NCBI GenBank assembly: GCA_023460035.1 | Contig: JAEWRN010000034.1 | Span: 124,001 to 188,000 of the forward strand | DNA from: Bacillota bacterium | Lineage (GTDB): Bacteria > Bacillota > Clostridia > Oscillospirales > Ruminococcaceae | Length of the DNA stretch: 64,000 nt | Direction: 5' to 3' | Shown here: positions 1-7,763 of the stretch, piece by piece | Numbering within the stretch: position 1 is the stretch's first letter | Layout of the letters: each line of letters begins with the position of its first letter | The notes under the pieces: model-generated | Databases searched by the model: none | Told to the model about the DNA's origin: nothing | The model's input: only the letters and a program-made list of their open reading frames with translations | Made by a program: the position numbers and the translations under genes

Positions 1-278
1 CAGCCTATTTTAAGGTGCTCAAAGCGTTTAAGGCAATTCACCGCCCGCTGGCACTGGCCCTGCTTGTCGTTGTCGTTATCCACGGCTGGCTGGCACTTGG
101 CAGCCTGACACTGCATACCGGCACTGTGGCTGCGGCAGTGTTTATTCTCACCGCTGTGTTGGGGCTTTCGTTCTATCTGTTAAAAAAGCCAAACCTTTTA
201 AAAACACACCGGGTGTTTGCACTTCTTGCGGTATTGCTGGTGGCATTTCATCTTCTGTTCCCCTGGGCACTTAGTTAA
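1..278 (+). CDS. C-terminal part of a small haem-type or ferric-reductase-like membrane protein (cut by window edge)
   Basis: The frame is open to the left edge, so the true start lies outside the window. The visible part, about 91 residues, has three hydrophobic segments: one near the AIHRP motif followed by IHGW, one around the TVAAAVFIL stretch, and one ending in AFHLLFPWA. Four histidines (AIHRP, VIHGW, KTHRV, AFHLL) sit at helix ends, as in b-type cytochrome or DUF4405-like bundles where paired histidines bind haem. That function is an inference from the spacing of histidines only. It ends at a TAA and is followed at once by a terminator hairpin, so it is the last gene of its transcript. 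Confidence 0.5.
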   Translation, partial: AYFKVLKAFKAIHRPLALALLVVVVIHGWLALGSLTLHTGTVAAAVFILTAVLGLSFYLLKKPNLLKTHRVFALLAVLLVAFHLLFPWALS

Positions 279-286
279 AAACAATA

Positions 287-340
287 GAAAACACCGTGCA
301 TGGTGCTGTTTTGCTGCACTACGCCCGGTGTTTTGCTTTT
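287..340 (+). terminator. Rho-independent terminator of the first gene
   Basis: AAAACACCG at 288-296 pairs with CCGGTGTTTT at 325-334 around a loop that can itself fold. A T-rich tract follows. It lies just after the stop codon at 276-278. Confidence 0.6.
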
Positions 341-435
341 TCAAGCCAACTATAGTGGCACTTTTATTGGGTTGGAAAAGCAAAGAAAAAAAGAAAAACC
401 ATGTGTGAGATTTATATCTCATACATGGTTTTTAC

Positions 436-527
436 TGGCGGAGAGAAAGGGATTCGAACCCTTGTCACCTTTGAGGGGTGAACACGATTTCCAATCGTGC
501 GCTTTAGACCAACTCAGCCATCTCTCC
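436..527 (-). tRNA. tRNA-Ser (anticodon GGA)
   Basis: Read on the minus strand, the acceptor arm GGAGAGA (527-521) pairs with TCTCTCC near the 3' end, followed by G and an encoded CCA (438-436). The D arm carries TGGCTGAGTTGG, the anticodon stem ACGAT/ATCGT encloses TTGGAAA, giving anticodon GGA (reads UCC/UCU), and the T arm has GGTTCGAATCC. A long variable arm of the class II type, built on TCACC and GGTGA, fits serine. A strong promoter lies upstream at 613-641. Confidence 0.95.
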
Positions 528-612
528 ATAGGGGAAAACAGGTTTGTCCAACAATAAAAAATATGCAATTGTATGCGCCTTTTTGGCTGCCCGTGGCAAA
601 GGGCGCTTATCT

Positions 613-641
613 ATAATAAGCAATTTTGGGCCCGTTGTCAA
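613..641 (-). promoter_or_regulatory. Promoter of tRNA-Ser
   Basis: On the minus strand a perfect TTGACA (641-636) is followed after 17 bases by TATTAT (618-613). It points to the tRNA and lies back to back with the promoter of the aminotransferase gene. Confidence 0.8.
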
Positions 642-652
642 GTGATTTCATC

Positions 653-681
653 TTGAGAAATTTAAAAAAAGGGGTTATAAT
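653..681 (+). promoter_or_regulatory. Promoter of the aminotransferase operon
   Basis: TTGAGA (653-658), a 17-base spacer and TATAAT (676-681). The leader of about 100 bases contains CACAACA / TGTTGTG (about 719-737) followed by CTTTTTG, which could act as a weak attenuator before the GTG start at 791. Confidence 0.75.
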
Positions 682-790
682 AAGGCAATGCTTTTTTGTA
701 CGGGAATTTGAGATGTGACACAACAAAGCTGTTGTGCTTTTTGCATGTCAAAACAAAAAAGTGTGACAATAAAGAGGGGGTACTTATAGA

Positions 791-2059
791 GTGGCAGATT
801 ATCTTTCCATGAGTAAAGAGGCGCTGCAAGCAGAGCAGCAGGAACTGCAAAAAAGCTATGACGCATATTGTGCAAAGGGGTTAAAGCTGGATATGTCCCG
901 CGGCAAGCCCTGCCCGCAGCAGCTTGATTTGTCGATGGACCTGTTAAAGATTCAACAGACTACGGCTGAAAACGGGATGGACCTGCGCAACTACGGCTGC
1001 CTAGAGGGCATCCCGGAGGCACGCCGCCTGTTTGCAGAGCTGCTTGGCACCAGCGAAGAACTGACGATGGCCGCCGGCAATTCCAGCCTAAACCTGATGT
1101 TTGAGGTGATTGGTATCGGCTGCCGCGACGGGTTTGGCGGTACGCCGTGGGATAAGGACGAGCACAAAAAGTTTTTGTGCCCAAGCCCCGGGTATGACCG
1201 GCATTTCCGTGTGACAGAGTATTATGGTTTTGAGCTTGTCCCGGTAAAAATGACGCCGGATGGCCCGGATATGGACGCTGTGGAAGAGCTGGTAAAAGAC
1301 AGCAGTGTCAAAGGGATCTGGTGTGTGCCCACCTATTCAAACCCGGACGGTTATTGCTACAGTGACGAAACGGTGCGCCGCCTTGCCGCCCTGCAGCCCG
1401 CGGCAGAAAACTTTAAAATTATGTGGGACAACGCCTATGTAGTGCATTATTTGGGTGATGCCCCGGCCGAAACGCTGAACATTATGCACCAGTGCAAAAA
1501 AACCGGCAGGGAAGAGATGCCGGTGCTGTTTTGCTCCAGCAGCAAAATCACGTTCCCCGGTGCGGGCATTGCCGCGCTTTCAGCCGGGCCCGAAACCTTT
1601 AAAGTGCTGCTGAACGGCATGTTCCCCATGACGATTGGCTTTGACAAGCTGAACCAGCTGCGTCACGTACTGTTTTTGAAAGACAAGCAGCACATTTTAG
1701 CCCACATGGCAAAGCACAAGGCGGTGATCGGCCCGAAGTTTGACGCGATGCAGCACCTGCTTACACAGGGCCTTGCCGGGTGCGGTGAAATTGCGTCGTG
1801 GACACACCCGCAGGGCGGTTATTTTATCAGCTTATATGCAATGCCGGGCTGTGCAAAACGCACGGTGGCACTGTGCAAACAGGCCGGCGTAGTGCTTACA
1901 GGCGCAGGCGCTGCCTACCCCTATGGCAAAGATCCGCAGGATTCCAACATTCGCCTTGCACCTACCTACCCGGCGCTGGCAGAGGTAGAAGAAGCGACAA
2001 AGCTGATTTGTGTTGCGCTGCGCCTTGCCACGGTGGAAGCGTTACTGGCAAAAGCATAA
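791..2059 (+). CDS. PLP-dependent aminotransferase, PF12897 aspartate-aminotransferase-like
   Basis: A 422-residue class I fold aminotransferase. It would transfer an amino group between an amino acid and a 2-oxo acid in the cytoplasm with pyridoxal phosphate. The N-terminal GLKLDMSRGKP motif is typical of the PF12897 group (aspartate aminotransferase subgroup 1c) found in many Clostridia. The probable PLP lysine is in CSSSKITFPG, and the substrate arginine is probably in SNIRLAP near the C-terminus. The start is GTG at 791, supported by an AGAGGGGG Shine-Dalgarno shortly upstream. The next gene follows within 40 bases and is probably co-transcribed. The exact substrate cannot be read from the sequence. 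Confidence 0.85.
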   Translation: MADYLSMSKEALQAEQQELQKSYDAYCAKGLKLDMSRGKPCPQQLDLSMDLLKIQQTTAENGMDLRNYGCLEGIPEARRLFAELLGTSEELTMAAGNSSLNLMFEVIGIGCRDGFGGTPWDKDEHKKFLCPSPGYDRHFRVTEYYGFELVPVKMTPDGPDMDAVEELVKDSSVKGIWCVPTYSNPDGYCYSDETVRRLAALQPAAENFKIMWDNAYVVHYLGDAPAETLNIMHQCKKTGREEMPVLFCSSSKITFPGAGIAALSAGPETFKVLLNGMFPMTIGFDKLNQLRHVLFLKDKQHILAHMAKHKAVIGPKFDAMQHLLTQGLAGCGEIASWTHPQGGYFISLYAMPGCAKRTVALCKQAGVVLTGAGAAYPYGKDPQDSNIRLAPTYPALAEVEEATKLICVALRLATVEALLAKA

Positions 2060-2098
2060 AATTTGGTTCAAAGGCGGCCGGAAAGGGGGCGTTTGCAG

Positions 2099-2887
2099 GT
2101 GCATATCGGGGTTTCAACCTCCTGCTTTTACCCGGCCCTGACAGAAGATGCGGCCCAGCGGTTGCAAACGGCGGGGGTGCAGTATCTGGAGCTGTTTCTC
2201 AATACCTTTTCTGAAATAGAGCCGGGGTATCTGAACGCCCTTAAAAGCCAGCTTGATGCAACAGGGGCCAGAGCATTGGCGTTTCACCCGTTCACTTCGT
2301 CTATGGAGCCTTTTTTCTTTGCCACCAGCTATGAGCGCCGCTTTGCAGATGGCGTTGCAATGTACCGCAGGCTGTTTGAAGCGGCTGCACTGGTTGGGGC
2401 TAAAATTTTTAATTTTCATGGCGATTACAAAGCGTCGCCCTACCCGTTTGAGCTGTATTGCGAGCACTTTGCCCGGCTGGCCGATATTGCCGCCGAATAC
2501 GGCATTTTGCTTAGCCAGGAAAACGTGGTGCGCTGCAAGTCTGGCAGTATCGAAAATATTCGCAAAATGCGTGCGCTGCTGGGGGATAAAGCGCATTTTA
2601 CGCTGGACCTCAAACAGGCCGTGCGCAGCGAGGTATCGCCCGAAGAGATGCTGGATGCAATGGGCGACAGCCTTTGTCACCTGCATATCAGCGACCACAC
2701 CGCACAGCAGGATTGCCTTGCACCGGGGGCCGGTCAGTTTGATTTTGAAGATTTTTTTCAAAAGCTGCACTGGCGCGGCTACCAGGGCAACGCCGTGATT
2801 GAACTGTACCGCGGTAATTTTGCCGAGATGGCAAACCTGCTGCAAGGGCTGCGATATTTGGAAACAGTTACAGCGAAAACGTTTTAG
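2099..2887 (+). CDS. Sugar phosphate isomerase/epimerase family TIM-barrel protein
   Basis: A 262-residue protein of the xylose-isomerase-like / AP-endonuclease-2-like TIM-barrel family. Metal-site features of the family are visible: IFNFHGDY, SQENVVR, FTLDLKQ, CHLHISDH and an acidic AVIELYR near the end. Such proteins bind a divalent metal and isomerise or epimerise sugars or sugar acids, but the substrate is unknown. The open frame reaches to 2063, but GTG at 2099 is the better start: GAAAGGGGG precedes it at suitable spacing and the protein then begins with HIGVSTSCF, the first beta strand. It follows the aminotransferase closely in the same transcript. Confidence 0.75.
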   Translation: MHIGVSTSCFYPALTEDAAQRLQTAGVQYLELFLNTFSEIEPGYLNALKSQLDATGARALAFHPFTSSMEPFFFATSYERRFADGVAMYRRLFEAAALVGAKIFNFHGDYKASPYPFELYCEHFARLADIAAEYGILLSQENVVRCKSGSIENIRKMRALLGDKAHFTLDLKQAVRSEVSPEEMLDAMGDSLCHLHISDHTAQQDCLAPGAGQFDFEDFFQKLHWRGYQGNAVIELYRGNFAEMANLLQGLRYLETVTAKTF

Positions 2888-2960
2888 AAAATAAGCTCTT
2901 TTGTCGAAATGTGTCAGAAAATGCGATGAAAACCTCTTTTATGTCGATGCTGTTTTGTAC

Positions 2961-2966
2961 TATAAT
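2961..2966 (+). promoter_or_regulatory. Probable -10 box for the small protein/nrdR unit
   Basis: A perfect TATAAT lies 23 bases before the ATG at 2989. No convincing -35 is visible, so the promoter is only partly supported. Confidence 0.5.
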
Positions 2967-2988
2967 GGGGTACAAAGGAGTGTGAATC

Positions 2989-3252
2989 ATGGAACAGGGA
3001 CTTATTATTGCACGAGAGATTGCTCAGTCAGAAAATAAGGTACTTGAATATTTCCTGATTGCGCGCCCTCATCTGGACGGTTTTTATTATTCTATTGCGG
3101 TGATGTCGGCGGGGCTGGGCGGTAAGTTTTGTCAGGTGGACAAGGTCACAGGCAATGAAGCGCGGGCACGGGGGTATTTTAACCGTTTACTGAATGGCGC
3201 AGTTCGCCCTGAAAACCTTGCAGAGGTATTGTATGAAATGATTGTTCGATAG
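2989..3252 (+). CDS. Small conserved protein, resembles DUF6514
   Basis: An 87-residue soluble protein with an AAAGGAG ribosome site just before ATG. The layout (an LEYFLI strand, an aromatic YYSIAV strand, a VDKVTGNE segment, and a C-terminal RPENLAEVLYEMI helix) resembles the clostridial DUF6514 family, whose function is unknown. I assign this by memory of the pattern only. The stop is 9 bases before nrdR, so the two are probably co-transcribed; any role in nucleotide-reductase control is speculation. Confidence 0.6.
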   Translation: MEQGLIIAREIAQSENKVLEYFLIARPHLDGFYYSIAVMSAGLGGKFCQVDKVTGNEARARGYFNRLLNGAVRPENLAEVLYEMIVR

Positions 3253-3261
3253 GAGGAAGGT

Positions 3262-3735
3262 ATGAAGTGTCCCTACTGCGGAGAGTCTGAATCGAAGGTG
3301 ATCGACTCAAGGCCGGCGGATGACGGGGAACGTATTCGCCGTCGTCGTGAATGTCTTGCGTGTCAAAAACGGTTTACTACTTATGAAGTGGTAGAAACCG
3401 TGCCGCTGATGGTCGTGAAAAAAGACCGCTCGCGCGAAGCGTTTGACCGGCAGAAGCTTTTAAACGGTTTGATGCGCGCCTGCGAAAAACGACCGGTTGG
3501 GGTAGACACGCTGGAAAAGGCAGTGGACGAGATTGAACAAACTCTGCTGAACACGCTGAACCGCGAGGTCACGTCACTTGAAATCGGCGAGCTTGCCATG
3601 GCGCAGCTGAAAAAAATTGATGAAGTTGCCTATGTGCGCTTTGCGTCGGTTTACCGGCAGTTTAGTGACATTAATACCTTTATGGACGAGCTAAAAGAGC
3701 TGTTGAATTCGAACAAGAATAAAAAAGCAAAATAG
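3262..3735 (+). CDS. nrdR: Transcriptional repressor NrdR
   Basis: A 157-residue regulator of ribonucleotide reductase genes that senses ATP/dATP. The N-terminal zinc ribbon is complete (MKCPYCG near residue 1 and CLACQKRF near residue 31), followed by RFTTYE and the ATP-cone domain (about residues 49-139) starting LMVVKKDRSREAFDR. Length and motif order are normal for the family. AGGAGGAAGGT immediately before ATG is a strong ribosome site. No nrd genes are in this window, so its targets lie elsewhere. A terminator follows the stop by about 20 bases. Confidence 0.95.
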   Translation: MKCPYCGESESKVIDSRPADDGERIRRRRECLACQKRFTTYEVVETVPLMVVKKDRSREAFDRQKLLNGLMRACEKRPVGVDTLEKAVDEIEQTLLNTLNREVTSLEIGELAMAQLKKIDEVAYVRFASVYRQFSDINTFMDELKELLNSNKNKKAK

Positions 3736-3756
3736 TGAGACAGGACTAACAAAAAC

Positions 3757-3793
3757 GGGCAACACTGGGTTTTAACCGGGTGTTGCTTTTTTT
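3757..3793 (+). terminator. Terminator of nrdR
   Basis: GCAACAC (3759-3765) pairs with GTGTTGC (3780-3786), with inner CTGGGTT/AACCGGG adding pairs. Seven T follow. Confidence 0.8.
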
Positions 3794-3835
3794 AGGCCTA
3801 AAATCGAAAAAGGAATTGTTTTACAATTATATCCT

Positions 3836-3979
3836 ATGGGGATACACTGTGAAAAGACGGCTAATTATTGCTGCTTTTTGTATGTCAAATTGCGAATAAT
3901 TGAGCTGAAAGAGGATGGGAGCTTTCGGTATATAGCAGGCGAGGCGTATGAGCCGGGTATCCCTGCGAGTATCAGTTAA
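3836..3979 (+). CDS. Possible small protein or gene remnant (47 codons)
   Basis: An ATG frame ending at TAA 3977-3979. The first third is Cys/aromatic-rich and unremarkable; the last 27 codons (IIELKEDGSFRYIAG and onward) use GC-rich codons like the neighbouring genes and look like a genuine protein C-terminus. No good ribosome site precedes the ATG. A well-formed terminator follows 4 bases after the stop. It may be the tail of a degraded gene rather than a working small protein. No family recognised. Confidence 0.25.
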   Translation: MGIHCEKTANYCCFLYVKLRIIELKEDGSFRYIAGEAYEPGIPASIS

Positions 3980-3983
3980 AGAA

Positions 3984-4018
3984 AAGCGGTCGCCATAATG
4001 TATGGCAATCGCTTTTTT
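3984..4018 (+). terminator. Terminator after the small frame
   Basis: AAGCGGTCGCCATA pairs with TATGGCAATCGCTT with one wobble and one mismatch around a very short loop, followed by six T. Confidence 0.7.
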
Positions 4019-4094
4019 AATTACCTAAAATCAGGAAGCTGGTAAGACTGCCTGCATAACTATAATATAAAAGGCTTTTTTATAATTAAGCTTT

Positions 4095-4125
4095 CTGACA
4101 CATCAAATGCTGTGGCAGTTTTTTT
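4095..4125 (+). terminator. Second terminator-like hairpin in the gene-poor stretch
   Basis: CTGACACA (4095-4102) and TGTGGCAG (4111-4118) pair with one internal mismatch, then seven T. A perfect TATAAT at 4061-4066 precedes it, so a short transcript is conceivable, but no -35 is evident. Confidence 0.4.
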
Positions 4126-4450
4126 GTTGCTATAAAACGGGCAAATTAATTTAATATGCTACATAAAATTAGTAAAGTAACAGGATAAAAACCGGATTTA
4201 AACTATTGTCTCTCTAAAGAATACAATTTAATTGAAAGTCAAACGAAGGGAGAAGTAGCAATTAAATCGACATGTATTTAAATAAAATACAATAATTTAA
4301 GTTTAACCGTTTTAAAAAACACTTATGTCCTTGAAATAAAAACAGTTTAGAGGGTTGCACAAACTTTTTTCCTACTTGTTATGCGCAAGGCGAGAAAACA
4401 CCAAAAAGTGTCTAATTTGCAGATTTCCCGTGGATTTTTTGTGCTCAATA

Positions 4451-4459
4451 TGGTATAAC
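4451..4459 (+). promoter_or_regulatory. Extended -10 promoter of the Liv operon
   Basis: TGGTATAAC (TGn plus a -10-like hexamer) lies about 45 bases before the start codon. No good -35 is seen, in keeping with extended -10 promoters. Confidence 0.45.
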
Positions 4460-4503
4460 TGGGACATGCGAATCAAATTTCGTATTGGAGAGGATGGAAA
4501 GTG

Positions 4504-5667
4504 ATGAAAAAATTCTTGGCAGGTGTCCTTGCTTTGGCAATGGCGGCTTCGCTGATGACGGCTTGCGGCGGTAGCGCCAGCACAGCTTCCGGCGAAAAAG
4601 TAATCAAAATAGGTGTATTCGAGCCGCTGACAGGGGAAAACGGCGGCGGCGGATATCAAGAGGTTCTGGGTATGCGGTACGCTAATACTGTTTACCCCAC
4701 TGTGACGGTTGGCGGCGAAGAGTATACAATCGAGTTGGTCGAAGCCGATAACAAGTCGGACAAGACCGAAGCAGTCACCGCGGCGCAGTCGTTAATCAGC
4801 AAAGGCGTTATTGGTGTGCTTGGTTCTTACGGTTCGGGTGTTTCCATTGCGGCCGGCGACACCTTTAAGCAGGCGCAAATCCCGGCAATCGGGGCTTCCT
4901 GCACCAACCCGCAGGTAACGCTTGGCAACGATTTCTATTTCCGTACCTGCTACCTTGACCCGTTCCAGGGCACTGTGATGGCGACCTTTGCACTGGAAGA
5001 CGGTGCAAAAACCGCTGCGGTTCTGACCCAGCTTGGTGACGACTATTCGTCTGGTTTGGGCGCTTACTTTAAAGAGGCCTTTACCAAAGCTGGCGGCACG
5101 GTAACTGAAGAAAACTTCCAGACCAACCAGACCGATTTTAAAGCGGTATTGACCAACATTAAAGCTGCAAACCCCGATGTGTTGTTTGCCCCTTCGTCCA
5201 TTGCGACTGCCCCGCTGATCATTAAGCAGGCGCGCGAGCTGGGCCTGACCTGCAAGATTATGGCCGGCGACACTTGGGAGAACGGCACCATTATTGATAA
5301 CGCCGGTGCGGACGCCGAAGGTGTTTGCCTGTCGACTTTCTTTGACGATGCTGCCCCCGGTACCGAAGAGGCAAAAAGCTTTGTAAAAGGCTTTAAGCAG
5401 TATCTCGTGGACAACAAACAGCCCGAGACCATCCCGGCGGTTTCCGCACTGGGCTATGATGCTTACCTTGCCCTGTACAAGGCCATTCAGGCTGCCGACA
5501 GCACCGACCCCGTTGCAGTTCGCGATGCGCTGAAAACCCTGTCGTACGACGGTGTTACCGGTACGATTAGCTTTAACGAAAACGGCGATGCCAACAAGGA
5601 CACCGCGTTTATTAAAGAAATCAAAGACGGCGAGTTTAAGTTCGTCAAAACAGTAACCGTCGGCTAA
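4504..5667 (+). CDS. livJ: Branched-chain amino acid ABC transporter substrate-binding lipoprotein
   Basis: A 387-residue type I periplasmic-binding-like protein that would capture leucine/isoleucine/valine or similar outside the membrane. The signal peptide MKKFLAGVLALAMAASLMTAC ends in a lipobox (LMTAC), so the mature protein starts at the Cys and is lipid-anchored. IKIGVFEPLTG, the GVLGSYGSG segment, and GYDAYLALYKAI are typical of this family. GTG at 4501 is directly in front of ATG 4504; ATG is preferred with GGAGAGGA upstream. It is the first gene of a livJHMGF operon. The actual ligand is not deducible from the sequence. Confidence 0.9.
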   Translation: MKKFLAGVLALAMAASLMTACGGSASTASGEKVIKIGVFEPLTGENGGGGYQEVLGMRYANTVYPTVTVGGEEYTIELVEADNKSDKTEAVTAAQSLISKGVIGVLGSYGSGVSIAAGDTFKQAQIPAIGASCTNPQVTLGNDFYFRTCYLDPFQGTVMATFALEDGAKTAAVLTQLGDDYSSGLGAYFKEAFTKAGGTVTEENFQTNQTDFKAVLTNIKAANPDVLFAPSSIATAPLIIKQARELGLTCKIMAGDTWENGTIIDNAGADAEGVCLSTFFDDAAPGTEEAKSFVKGFKQYLVDNKQPETIPAVSALGYDAYLALYKAIQAADSTDPVAVRDALKTLSYDGVTGTISFNENGDANKDTAFIKEIKDGEFKFVKTVTVG

Positions 5668-5686
5668 AGCTGCCCGATAGCTTTAT

Positions 5687-5716
5687 GGGAGGCAATGAAA
5701 AGTTGCCTCCCGTTTT
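5687..5716 (+). terminator. Intercistronic hairpin between binding protein and permease
   Basis: A perfect stem GGGAGGCAA (5687-5695) / TTGCCTCCC (5703-5711) with a 7-base loop and GTTTTG after it. The weak T run suggests partial termination, which would give more binding protein than membrane components. Confidence 0.55.
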
Positions 5717-5746
5717 GTGTTTGAAATTACGCAAGGAGGCAATCCC

Positions 5747-6628
5747 ATGTCGCTTTCGACCTTTTTACAGCACTGCCTGACCGGCATTTCGCTGGGCGGT
5801 GCTTATGCATTGATTGCGATCGGTTATACAATGGTATACGGCATTTTGCGGTTGATCAACTTTGCCCATGGTGACATTTTTATGATGGGCGGGTACTTTA
5901 TGATCTTTTGCATGGCGGTATTCCCGTGGTGGCTCTCGGTGCCGTTCACGATTATTTTGACGGTACTGCTGGGTGTTGCAATTGAAAAAGCTGCTTATAA
6001 GCCCATTCGCAACGCGCCGCGCATGTCGGTTATGATTTCGGCAATCGGCGTATCTTACCTGTTGCAAAACCTTGCAACTTATTTGTTTACTGCGCTGCCG
6101 CGCGCGTACCCCGAAATTCCGTTTTTGAAAAAAATCTTCCAAATTGGCAGTGTGTCGGCGTCTTTGGTCACTTTTCTTACGCCGGTGCTCACGCTGCTGT
6201 TGGTGTTTGGCTTGCTGTGGCTGCTGAACCACACCAAACTCGGCATGGCCATGCGCGCAGCGTCGAAAGATTTTGAAACCAGCCAGCTGATGGGTATCCG
6301 CGTGAACCGCGTCATTTCAATGACCTTTGTCATTGGCAGCGCACTTGCGGCCGTTGGTTCTATCTTGTACTTTACCGACCGCATGTCGGTCACCCCGTTC
6401 AGCGGCAGCCTGCCGGGCCTAAAATGCTTTGTCGCCGCGGTAATCGGCGGTATTGGCAGTGTGCCGGGTGCGGTGGTCGGCGGCTTTTTGATTGGCATCA
6501 GCGAAACGTTTTTGGTGGCGTTTGGTTATTCTACCTTCAGCGACGCATTTACGTTTTTGCTTTTGATTATCATGCTGCTGCTGCGGCCCACCGGCTTGTT
6601 CGGTGAAAAGAACATAGACAAGGTGTGA
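5747..6628 (+). CDS. livH: Branched-chain amino acid ABC transporter permease LivH
   Basis: A 293-residue integral membrane protein with about eight helices. It starts with the LTGISLGGAYALIAIGYTM segment typical of LivH and has NFAHGDIFMMGG, the LMGIRVNRV coupling region and the GGIGSVPGAVVGG motif. The open frame begins at GTG 5717, but ATG 5747 follows AAGGAGG at ideal spacing and removes a polar extension, so 5747 is the start. The stop is 10 bases before livM. It forms half of the membrane channel with LivM. Confidence 0.92.
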   Translation: MSLSTFLQHCLTGISLGGAYALIAIGYTMVYGILRLINFAHGDIFMMGGYFMIFCMAVFPWWLSVPFTIILTVLLGVAIEKAAYKPIRNAPRMSVMISAIGVSYLLQNLATYLFTALPRAYPEIPFLKKIFQIGSVSASLVTFLTPVLTLLLVFGLLWLLNHTKLGMAMRAASKDFETSQLMGIRVNRVISMTFVIGSALAAVGSILYFTDRMSVTPFSGSLPGLKCFVAAVIGGIGSVPGAVVGGFLIGISETFLVAFGYSTFSDAFTFLLLIIMLLLRPTGLFGEKNIDKV

Positions 6629-6638
6629 GGTGTGTAAA

Positions 6639-7763
6639 ATGAAACAAACAATGCACAAAACGCGCAACACCACCGCCACCATTGTCACCGTTGTGTTGGT
6701 TTGCGTTGCGCTCATCTTCTTAGACATGAATAAGTCGCATTATGGTATGGCGGTTTCTATTTTGCAAAAAGCAGTTATCTACTCGGTCGTTGCTGTTTCC
6801 ATGAACCTGCTGAACGGTTTTACCGGCCTGTTTAGCCTGGGGCAGGCAGGCTTTATGGCGCTGGGCGCCTATACCACTGCCATGTTGACGATCCCGGTCA
6901 CAAACCGGGCGTCGGTGTACTACATTTCGGGCATCAACCCGATACTGGAAAAACTCAGCCTGCCGTTCCCGCTTGCACTGGTGGCGGGCGGCTTGGTGGC
7001 GGCCCTGTTTGCAGTGCTGATTGGCGGCCCGGTGTTGCGGCTGAAAAGCGATTACCTTGCCATTGCCACACTAGGCTTTGCCGAGATTATCCGCGCGCTG
7101 ATTGCCGCCCCGCAGATGGACACCATTACAAATGGCAGCTATGGCCTGAAAATGATCCCCACGTTTGCACATTTAATTGTGCCGTTTGCCATTGCGGCAA
7201 TTTGCATTCTGGTGATGGTGCTGATGCTCAATTCGTCGTATGGTCGCGCGTTCAAGGCCATTCGTGAGGATGAAATTGCGGCCGAAGCCATGGGCATCAA
7301 CCTGTTTCGCACAAAGCTGATGAGCTTTGTCACCTCTAGCTTTTTTGCGGGGGTCGGCGGCGGTATGCTGGCGATGTATATGTCCAGTATCGACTCTGGT
7401 ACTTTTAAAGTGAATATCACCTATGATATTTTGCTAATTGTGGTACTGGGCGGTATGGGCAGTGTGACTGGCAGTATCTTGGGCTCGTTTTTGGTGGTGG
7501 CCAGCAAAGACTGGTGGCTGCGCTTTTTTGACGACCCTCTCACCATTATGGGGGTCAATATTCCGTTGTTCCGCACCGGGTTTCGCATGGTCGTTTTCAG
7601 CGTCTTGCTGATGGCAATTGTGCTGTTTTACCGCCGCGGCATTATGGGCACGCGCGAGTTTACATGGGACGGCTTTTTTACCTTTTTTCAAAACTTGCCG
7701 GGCAAGCTGAAAAACCTGAAAACCACCTTTGGCAAAAAGAAAGGGGGTGGGCGCAATGGCTGA
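6639..7763 (+). CDS. livM: Branched-chain amino acid ABC transporter permease LivM
   Basis: A 374-residue membrane protein. Hallmarks are MNLLNGFTGLFSLGQAGFM, LRLKSDYLAIATLGFAEI, the coupling helix AFKAIREDEIAAEAMGIN and the VLGGMGSVTGSILG motif. The C-terminal tail after the last helix is Lys/Gly-rich. GTG 6630 is in frame, but ATG 6639 has GTGAGGTG at the right distance. The last 8 bases overlap the start of livG, so translation is coupled. Confidence 0.92.
   Translation: MKQTMHKTRNTTATIVTVVLVCVALIFLDMNKSHYGMAVSILQKAVIYSVVAVSMNLLNGFTGLFSLGQAGFMALGAYTTAMLTIPVTNRASVYYISGINPILEKLSLPFPLALVAGGLVAALFAVLIGGPVLRLKSDYLAIATLGFAEIIRALIAAPQMDTITNGSYGLKMIPTFAHLIVPFAIAAICILVMVLMLNSSYGRAFKAIREDEIAAEAMGINLFRTKLMSFVTSSFFAGVGGGMLAMYMSSIDSGTFKVNITYDILLIVVLGGMGSVTGSILGSFLVVASKDWWLRFFDDPLTIMGVNIPLFRTGFRMVVFSVLLMAIVLFYRRGIMGTREFTWDGFFTFFQNLPGKLKNLKTTFGKKKGGGRNG

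Larger units (their letters stand above)
3736..4503. other. AT-rich gene-poor stretch with hairpins
   Basis: About 770 bases without a long gene, visibly richer in A and T than the flanks. It holds the nrdR terminator, a possible 47-codon frame (3836-3979) with its own terminator-like hairpin, another hairpin with a T run (4095-4125), and the promoter region of the following ABC operon. The rest (about 4130-4440) shows nothing I can name. It could be the decayed remains of lost genes. Confidence 0.5.

Noticed and set aside
198..557. Several 60-85 codon frames on both strands around the first terminator and the tRNA
   Set aside because: They lie across a terminator hairpin and the tRNA-Ser gene and have no ribosome sites.
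2114..2845. A 243-codon minus-strand frame inside the isomerase-like gene
   Set aside because: It is the antisense shadow of a recognisable TIM-barrel gene and shows no family features.
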